Shown piece by piece: positions 56,704 through 64,000 of a DNA stretch of 64,000 nucleotides. Location: the NCBI GenBank assembly GCA_907165135.1, contig OU015567.1, positions 8,251,001 through 8,315,000 on the forward strand, in the 5' to 3' direction. The DNA comes from Oikopleura dioica. Taxonomy: Eukaryota; Chordata; Appendicularia; Copelata; Oikopleuridae. The notes under the pieces were generated by a model. It did not search any database. It had not been told where the DNA came from and was given only the letters and a program-made list of their open reading frames with translations. A program made the position numbers and the translations under genes. Each line of letters begins with the position of its first letter. Position 1 is the stretch's first letter.

Positions 56704-58173
56704 TTACTGCTGGTATTCTTGGCTCGAACGATTTGATACTTGGTTGATGGCTCCCGTGATCGCAGAGCGGACTGAGCTTTGCCGGCAAACTTGGCTGCTA
56801 AACAAAAAAAAGGGTTGAGAGCGGAAGGACGGATAGATCAAACCTGATGAGAGTCGAGTTTTCGATATCAGAATCGGCTCGGAGGGAACGATGCGTGTGG
56901 CTGAAGCAATGGCGGAGAGTCAGACGCTGAAAATTTGATAATTACTATCTGCTTGTAATGATAAAAAAGCTATCTGCATGTTTTACGAGACGATATTTGT
57001 CAAAAACAATCAAAGGAATTCTCTTCCTTGATTTCCGAGTCTCTTTTTACTGTTTATTGAAAAGCTAACCTTGAAGTCTGGATAAAGCGTAAGAAAATAC
57101 GCGACAAAGGCGAGGCCAACAAGCCATTCGCAGGCAGCTAGAGTGAGATCGAGTGGGTAGGAGGGCGAGTCTTTGTCCCAATTGAAATCTGTTCGGTCGC
57201 CGTCCGTTCCGTTGACTGAAATTGAACAGTCAAAATTGGATTTTTATTGCAAATCATGGATGAAAAGGGACTACTACACATGTAACTGATCCTAGAGCTT
57301 CTAGTTTTCATTAGCTTCTTACATGCTCTTTCAATATGCGCCAATTTGCCAACTACAATTGCCGAAATATAGGTTCCCACTGATATGAAAGCAATAAAGA
57401 TTCGAATCCAAAAGATCCACATATCCACCACTTCTGGATGCATCAAGTACGTTATCCACGCTTGAAGGCCGCTTACTGCTGTTCCAGCGGTAAAGGTCAC
57501 CAAAGCGCCGGTAACATGCGCCAGGTAAACTCATTCGCGCATTGATTAAAGTCGTTCAAGGGATCAATGAGTCTATTAATATTTCCCGCGGAAGAGTTCA
57601 ATACGTTCCTTGCGGCCACGGGTCACGTGCTTCTTGGAAATTCGCAACGATGAGGAGACCAGCGGAGGATAAAATGCCGAGGACAACGCCGGCTGCGTTG
57701 AGCTTCCAGATTTTCGAGATTTCAGAGCAGCGGGACTGGAAGTGCTGCACCTAAAGAAACGGCTCGTCTAAAGGACCATGATTCAGATTTCTACACAGGT
57801 TGTCGAGCCCTGCTTCTCCAGAAGATACCGAAAGAGTCGCAAATGAATAATTTCGTTTCTACTACTGTAATGATCCAGATTGTGGTAAATTTACCTGTCT
57901 GAAGCGAAAGTACGAAAGAAAGGCAGACATGACAGCGGACATGTTCATAAATAAAGAAAAGAGTGAAGATTCGGGCCATTGCGCGCCGCACATCGAAATT
58001 AGGGGCAAAAGAGGATCAATATGGCCTGAAGAATAATTACTTTGCGGCTTCTGCTCCCACGGGTTAGCAAATTAACCTGTTAGGACTGCGACGATGTAGC
58101 AAAGCAGCCAGCCGACGAGGGTCCACAGGGCGAAGAAAATCGGCAGCCATGTCAAGTTCAAATCGAGATACAT
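56704..58173 (-). CDS. DRAM2/TMEM150-type membrane protein
   Basis: Exons give a six-span protein of the Frag1/DRAM/Sfk1 family, lysosomal or plasma-membrane proteins linked to autophagy (DRAM) or phosphoinositide regulation (TMEM150). Landmarks are MYLDLNLTWLPIFFALWTLV with VGWLLCYIVAVLTGHIDPLL, FMNMSAVMSAFLSYFRFRQ, NAAGVVLGILSSAGLLIVANFQ (close to DRAM2 LGILSCLGLSIVANFQ), VTGALVTFTAGTAVSGLQAW and a last span after AACEWLVGLAFVAYFLTLY. The tail is Ser/Arg-rich and ends at 56704-56706. The ATG is at 58171-58173. Introns are about 45 to 60 bp, but one near 57746-57890 is longer. DRAM2 is the best match; TMEM150 is the alternative. Confidence 0.82.
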
Positions 58174-59308
58174 ATTTTTCTCTCGTCTGAAAAAGAATCG
58201 TAAATGATTATGTTTTCCTACGGGCAGCGTCATTTAACGAATCGTTAATTTCGTACTGGCGACTCAGAAAAAGTACTCTTCTTTTCTGTTTGAAGGAGGG
58301 GCAATAAAAATACGTTTAGTTTCTTATACAATAGTACAATACTTTTATGACCATTTTGTAAAGAAAAATATATATACTGGTGCTTTTAAATTCCTTATGT
58401 TTGATCTAATTAAAAAATGCATTTTTATATTACCGAAAGCGTAATTTAACACTTCTTCTTCTTGTTCCCTCTTTAATCTCTTCTACGCTTCCATAATTTC
58501 TAGGAAGACTAGCTGATTCCGCGAAACTTCCAGACATTTCAAAGACTTTACTATTTCTCCGGCTCCCCATTTTTTTTATATTTTCGGCCAAAATAAAAAC
58601 GAAGATTTATGAGAAAATTCCTCACAAAAACACAGGTGCATTTTTATATTCAAAAATAAAGCGAAAGCAGTTTGCGGCTTTCGAGTCAAAAATTTCAACA
58701 AAAAGCCGAACGCGGCTAATCGAAGAAATACAAAAATTCAATAAAATTTCGTTCACGATAAAACCTTTTTCGAATCAAAAGTGAAATTTTACCTAGTTAC
58801 GTAACTTCTTCAAAAGTCTTCGTTTCGTAAACTCTTCATAAAACAAACTCGAATCTCTGCTCAAAAAAAGTATCAATTCAAAAAAAGCTCTTCTGGCGTC
58901 TTTCTTTGTTTTTTCTTCTGTCCAGCTACAAGTAAGCTGTTTTTCTCATGGTGAATGGCCAATTGACTAGCCCTTCTATCTTTTCTTTTCTTTTTGTATT
59001 ATTTTCGCGTATTTTGCTGGTTGAGCCACTCTCGGAGATCTGAGCCAGCCCCAGGGAGCCAAATTCGAGGAACAGAGGGCGCCTCGATTGGATACCGACA
59101 GAAAGGGAGGGCCAATCGACGCGCGCGAAGAGGAAAGTCGAAAGATTCAAGGGAAAGCTATTTATTCCTGATTTCGCGGTATCATTAAGTTATTAGTTAT
59201 TAATTAATTATCAAGTTATTAGCAAGAGCTATTGAGTTATGAAGAATATCCATTGAGAATAATTATTGTAATTTGTCTCTTTTTATTAATTAAATACTGT
59301 ATTTAATT
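58174..59308. other. Intergenic region
   Basis: About 1.1 kb, AT-rich, no gene seen. A frame at 58926-59150 has no support. Confidence 0.55.
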
Positions 59309-59894
59309 TTAGAAACAGTAAAACCAAGCGCGGTGGAAATCAAGGCACAAGTAAACAGTACTAGCAATGATGAAGTACAGCATGAACACAATCATTCTGA
59401 TCGCAAAGGCTCTTTCGGCTTGAAGGATTATCAGTTCTTTCGTTGTTTCTTCTTGGATTTCGATCGTTATTTCTTTTGAGATTTTCTCAGTGACTTGCGC
59501 GGCAAGAGCTTGCTCTTGTATTTTTTTGAGCTGGAATTGAAGATGTGATGAAATCGTTGGAAAAGAAGAGTTTTAGATGAAAGACAAGGCTGATAAAAGC
59601 GATGAGAATAACGAGTCCGATGGTCAGCCAAAGGCAGGGCGAATTCCGCACGATTATCGCAAAGTACGAGACGATGAGGATAACGAAGGCGATTAAAACA
59701 GTTACAGAAAGCGCGGGGATCAAGTAGTAGGAGCATCTGTTTCGCAAAAGTCCAACCCGGAAGCTTTCACTGCGGTGGGGAAAAATAGAAAGAACCAACA
59801 TAAGTCCGATGATTGTCCAAACCATCGTTTCGCTGACTGCCTTAGTTGTTCGAGAACACATCGCGTGAAGGTCGTTTTCTTCGTAAAAATTCAT
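59309..59894 (-). CDS. Small multi-span membrane protein of unknown function
   Basis: Two exons joined by a 56-bp intron after IAFISL. Hydrophobic segments are MVWTIIGLMLVLSIF, YYLIPALSVTVLIAFVILIVSY and LWLTIGLVILIAFISL. A charged helical segment follows (KKIQEQALAAQVTEKISKEI to ETTKELIILQAERAF), then a last span (MIVFMLYFIIASTVYLCL). Total length is about 175 residues. The N-terminus MNFYEENDLHAMCSRTT has no signal peptide. The stop is at 59309-59311. I do not recognise the family. Confidence 0.7.
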
Positions 59895-60171
59895 TTTCGA
59901 ATTGGTTTTTAGTTTGAACTGAAATGATGAACAATCGCAAGCTTTTATAGAATCTTCTAGGAACGAAAAGGCACGAATCAGTCAAGGTTTCCATTAGCGG
60001 AAAAAGCATTGATGTCAAAAATCAAGTATCGTCTATCTTTCCACAGATATTTTCAACATGCAGTGGGTTAGATTTGCAGAGTGACTAAAGGTCAACGCAA
60101 TTTCCACGACTCAAAGAAAATCAAACGAATAAGACTACGATTCAGGTTTATTGAAGTTTACTCAAAAATGA

Positions 60172-61400
60172 TTATTTCGTCAAACTTAGATTTGAAACTT
60201 CTGAAGTGACTTTTTCTTCTTCGCTCTTTTCTTTGCTTTCTTGAGATTCAGGGAAGAGTTCTGGCATGTAATTCTTGAGCAAAGCCGGTGTCATTCTAAC
60301 CGTTTGAACCCAATCGCACTCTTCGATAGAACCATCTTTGACTTCGATCCCGATTCTGAGATTTTTGCTTCTGAAAAATATGAGAAAGGAAAAGAAGAAG
60401 TCCCTTACATGGCCATATGCAGAGCTCTTCGAATGGCAGAAACATTTTCTTCAGCAATCGGCTTTTTAATCACAAAAGCGTCTTCTTTTTCTTCTCCTTC
60501 GATGTGGAACTGAGTGTATTGATACCCTCGAGCTTCGTACTGTGCCCTGAGCTTTTCGAGCGTCGCTTTTTCTAGCAAGAATTAGCGAAAAGAGGGGGGA
60601 TTCTGTACTTACTTCTTATTACATCTGGATGACCCGGGAATAAATCAGGCATGTGTTTGACGAGTTTGTCTGGATTCTTACGGACCTCGTCGGTCCAAGA
60701 AAAGGCCCACATTTGATTTGGGTTTTTGCAAAATTGAACCGGATCCGCGTTCTTCTCCATTACTATCATTCCATCATTTCTACAAGCATCTTATTCATGA
60801 AACAGAAAGTCAAACTTACATGGCTTCGTAGAGAGCAGACTTGATTATCGGAATTTTCTCTTTTGAAAACGGACTAACGAGCAAAAAAATTGGCTCATTC
60901 TTGAATTCCGCCACTTGGTGACAAACATACGCGAATCCTTCTCCTTGACGGATTTTTTCAAAGGTTTCCCACTTGTTTAAGTTTTTTTCGTCGGCGATTT
61001 GCTTGTCCAATTCAGCTACAAAAGACTAAGAAAAGGAGCAATTCTCTTCCTCACCTTCTATATCGGATTTACTCATCAAATTTATATCTTTTTCTTCGTC
61101 GACGAATAGTTCCGGAAGCCATCTTCGCAGTTGTTTTTGTTCTTTTCGGACTAAACTAGCCCATTTGCACTCATAATGGCCCTGTTCTTCTTCAAGCACG
61201 ATTTTAAAGTTCCTCTGCCTACATGAAAAGTGATAGAAATCGCTTGGTAAAGTTGAGTCTTACACTGCTCGATAGACAGCCTCACGAATGGCGCGAAGTC
61301 TACCTGCTTTCAAAGGTATCTGAATGACCATTGTATCTCTGCTCTTTTCGCTGTCTGATGTTGTACTTTTTGCAAAATAAAATCCTTGCGAAGAACTCAT
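60172..61400 (-). CDS. Unknown protein with three related helical repeats
   Basis: Exons from the ATG at 61398-61400 (MSSSQGFYFAKS) to the stop at 60172-60174, with introns of about 40 to 60 bp. Three units share the pattern: an Ile-rich strand, a helix of about 14 residues with basic and Ala residues (LRAIREAVYRAV, IPIIKSALYEAM, SAIRRALHMAM), a short strand, then W-x-x-x-V-R-K/M-x-x-x-x-L-x-x-x-M-P-E/D-L-F (KWASLVRKEQKQLRRWLPELF, SWTDEVRKNPDKLVKHMPDLF, DWVQTVRMTPALLKNYMPELF). Between units are linkers such as WETFEKIRQGEGFAYVCHQV. There is no signal peptide or membrane span, so it is probably intracellular. I know no family with this motif. Confidence 0.72.
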
Positions 61401-61806
61401 GTTCTGCTTCTGTATCTCTTTGAAAGCTGCAAATGCGATCGAAATTTTTCTCGAGCGATTTGAACAAAAATATTCTAGAGATAAAAAAGGGAATTAAGGA
61501 TGAATCTACGTATTCATGGTGATTACAAAATAAATGAATGATTTTTTCCTTCCAAATCATGTTTTCGGGAAAAAATCGGAAACTCTACGACCCTAGAATT
61601 TTTCCATAATGTCAGGAAAAAGAAAAAACAGTGATTTGTCCTTTTCAATAGGCGAACAAAAGCTAACTTTTCAAGTGCATGAACTCCATAGAGACCGATT
61701 ACTTTTGTACTCCTGTATTGTTTCCCAAAAGAAAAATGATTCCGCCTGATTCAAAGAAGTGAATAAAAAAAATCTCAATTTTCAACGAGAAAAAAAACTG
61801 ATAAAA

Positions 61807-62144
61807 ATGGAGCCTTCTTGGGAGCTTGTTATTCCTGTTATATTCATAGTGATTATATTATTGATCTTGTTTTGGAGAATCAAGAAGAATGAAGCAACGC
61901 TAGGTGGGTCTTTTTCTTCTTTCAAATCAAGGAAGAGAACGAGCAAAATTTTATCAAAATAGGTCCTACGGAGAGAGGTCTACAAAACTCAACTATGGCG
62001 CGGCAAACTGTAATAACCGAAGTGGATGCTCTACCGAGCCGATCAGAAAATGCTCTTCCCGGAATAACAGATGCTCCTCCGTCTTACGATGAGGTTATGG
62101 CATCTTCCATCTCCCAGAATCACGACTTGCCTAAAGTCGATTAA
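61807..62144 (+). CDS. Small single-span membrane protein with a PPxY motif
   Basis: Two exons joined by an intron of about 60 bp (near 61902-61962). A short N-terminus MEPSWE precedes one hydrophobic span (LVIPVIFIVIILLILFW), a basic stop-transfer RIKK, then a polar tail of about 60 residues with APPSYDEVM. PPxY is the ligand of WW domains such as those of NEDD4-type ubiquitin ligases, so the tail may recruit one. The protein is about 90 residues. The ATG at 61807 is chosen because upstream in-frame codons are only an AT-rich leader. No family is assigned. Confidence 0.72.
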
Positions 62145-63019
62145 CCCATCATCATCATGTCTGTATATATTCCGACCTGCAGAGAAACAAGAAACTGTAA
62201 ATATGAAATCAAACAACTGTAATTGAGCGAAGTACGTTATTTATTCTTTCCTTCATGTTTTCTTTTATGATTTGTTTTGGGAAAGTTTCCACATGAGATA
62301 AGGAATAAAATAGTATTTGACAAGCTTGGCTCTTTTCTCGGAGTTATCTTTTTATGAGTTTGTTTTGTTGTTGGTTTTTTTAGTAAAATAATAATAATTT
62401 CAAATTGAACATAAATTAGGTAAATTGTATTTTTGGTTGATATTTGCACGAAAAAGGGAGGCGAAAAAGGACTTCCCTGAGAAAACGAGACAAGACCTGC
62501 ATATTTTTTGTAGTAAAACAAGAAGGTTCGGGTCAGTGTTGAATTTTTTCATGGATTTAGGAACTTCAAAATGAACCGGAAGAGAAAGGAGGGTAGAAGA
62601 GTTTCAATTTTGAATTTGGATTCCAGATGTTTTTTTCACAATTTTACAGAGAAAGAGAGAGGAGAGTTAAATATATAAACTTTGAAATAAGGGAATTTTG
62701 GGAGGAACAGATGGAGCACGAACTGAAGGGAGTAAGATTTGGGAATATTGGCTGTCCTTTGCAGTTCGTCTTTTTTTTCTCGACTTGAAAAGACTTGAAA
62801 ATTTATTATTTTCTGAAGTTTGACTGTGGGTAACTTAGACTTGAAAGAGAAGGATAAAAATAAGAGAAGAAGGTGGGGAATTATATAAATATGTAAAAAT
62901 TAGAATAAATCTTTTTAAGAAATAATGAATTTTCGCTAATAACGAAGGCTTAATTTGAATCTATAAATTACCGCAAACGCGGGTGGAGGGAGTCTCATGT
63001 CAAGAGAGAGAGAAAGTGT
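62145..63019. other. Intergenic region
   Basis: 875 bp, AT-rich with purine-rich stretches (for example GAGAGAGAGAAAG near 63004). No gene seen. Confidence 0.55.
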
Positions 63020-64000
63020 TTACGGTGACCAGTCATCGTAGTCGTCCGTTTTGGACTTGAACATTGCACACGGATTCTTAACCCTAAAAAAAGATGTTTA
63101 GCTGGCTGATTCTCTCGCTGGGTGATATTTATTCTACCACTTAGGTAATCTTATTTTGGGCGCTTTCGTCGAAATAAAGCTGTTTATAAAACAAATAAAT
63201 TCAATCCCGAAAATCTCATAATTCTGAAGTCGAAATGTTTTGAATGCTGATACGATATTTTAAATTTTAAAAGAAGGCTAATGCATTCAATCAGATTGCG
63301 GTTGTTATCTCTTAATCCCATGCCAAAGAAATATTCTGAAATAAGAAGAGAGGCTCTTTCTATAGGAATTCTTGGGTAGCTGAACTAACAGAAATCTTAT
63401 AAGAGTATAATTACCTGTGTATAAGAAGATACATTGAATTTCGGTATTCGAAGAAGCTGACTAACCCGAAGCTACCTCCAGGGTATTTTCAAGATTTGTC
63501 CTAGAAATTGTTGAAAAACCGATTTTAATTTTGGTTTGGCTTACAGTTGCTTCTCAACACGCTGGACAGGAAGCTCAGCTGAACGGGCCAGCCGTTCGGT
63601 CTCTTCGGAAACGCTAGAGTTTGAGAGTTAAAGAGTGGCTTTTTCAAAGATCGTCTTACAATTTTTTCTCGGCAGGGAGTTGAACAACTTTGTATGAATT
63701 TAAAGGAAGTTTGATTTTCTTTCGAACTGGCTCGCTGGATGGCGATTGCGCCTCGCCTGAGTCGGAGGACAAAGCCGATCCGAAGCCAGAGCTGGAGCTT
63801 GAACTCGACAGGGAACTTGATGAACAACTCCACTCGGAGACGCCCTCCCGGGGCTGCAGAGTTGCTGTTGGCAAAATAATAACTAGATTAGGATTATTTA
63901 GTTGATGGATTTTTTGAAAGTCTTCACCTTGGTTTTCTTCTCTTAGAGTTTGTTTTATCGTATGAATCGTATGCTGGGTATGCTCGGCTTCATGACTCTC
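63020..64000 (-). CDS. 3' part of an unknown Ser-rich protein gene, cut by the window edge
   Basis: Exons read on the minus strand: one entering from the right edge (ending HTIKQTLREENQ at about 63930), one at about 63660-63858 with a Ser run (SWSCSSSSL-like, then SSSSSSSGFGSALSSDSGEA and VRKKIKLPLNSYKVVQLPAE), one at about 63547-63620 (SETERLARSAELPVQRVEKQ), and a last exon (NPCAMFKSKTDDYDDWSP) to the stop at 63020-63022. More exons may lie between 63085 and 63540. A basic nuclear-localisation-like KKIK follows the Ser-rich part. The family is not recognised. Confidence 0.55.

Overview
The window looks like nuclear DNA of an appendicularian tunicate, most plausibly Oikopleura (inferred, no species marker was searched). 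Genes are packed a few hundred bases apart on both strands. Most introns I could place are 35 to 60 bp with GT/AG ends. Several ATGs sit just after a 3' splice acceptor with no matching donor, as expected for spliced-leader trans-splicing. Some poly(A) signals overlap stop codons. The proteins are clearly metazoan (USP9X, PSMD12, FCF1, flotillin, DRC11, ZNF800, EPB41L5, DRAM, KIF26), and there are secreted Cys-rich repeat proteins of the kind expected for an appendicularian house.

Layout. 1-12596 (-): a USP9X/fat facets deubiquitinase gene interrupted inside a coding exon by a complete Ty3/gypsy-type LTR retrotransposon (2278-8766) with identical LTRs and a 5-bp target duplication. 12787-14370 (-): proteasome lid subunit PSMD12/Rpn5. 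14728-16832 (-): FCF1 and a MARVEL-type membrane protein, 58 bp apart, probably an operon. 17805-21016 (-): two tandem flotillins. 21445-24852 (-): ciliary DRC11/IQCA1. 25703-26315 (-): an ARF-family GTPase. 27052-29400 (+): an intronless DD3-3-like secreted protein. 29660-30172 (+): 6-pyruvoyl-tetrahydropterin synthase. 30245 to about 34716 (-): a KIF26-type degenerate kinesin with unusually long introns. 34717-38118: a gene-poor stretch. 38119-38711 (-): a small unknown protein. 39639-40983 (+): a C-type-lectin-like protein. 41145-42980 (-): a secreted two-Ig protein. 43506-48676 (+): two tandem Cys-rich secreted proteins, one a contracted relative of the other. 49001-49326 (+): a small basic protein with an apparent frame break. 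49513-52358 (-): ZNF800-like zinc-finger protein. 54361-56031 (-): EPB41L5-like FERM protein with a one-base frame break. 56704-58173 (-): DRAM2-like membrane protein. 59309-59894 (-): small unknown membrane protein. 60172-61400 (-): unknown protein built from three related repeats. 61807-62144 (+): small PPxY membrane protein. 63020-64000 (-): 3' part of an unknown gene.

The genes do not form one pathway. They are mostly housekeeping and structural genes, some possibly co-transcribed, with a secreted/extracellular group (DD3-3, C-type lectin, Ig, Cys-rich pair) between 27 and 49 kb. The most striking feature is the recent exonic retrotransposon insertion that removes the catalytic half of a USP9X orthologue on this haplotype. 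Exon boundaries were placed by eye from reading frame, splice dinucleotides and remembered family sequence, and are not experimentally supported.
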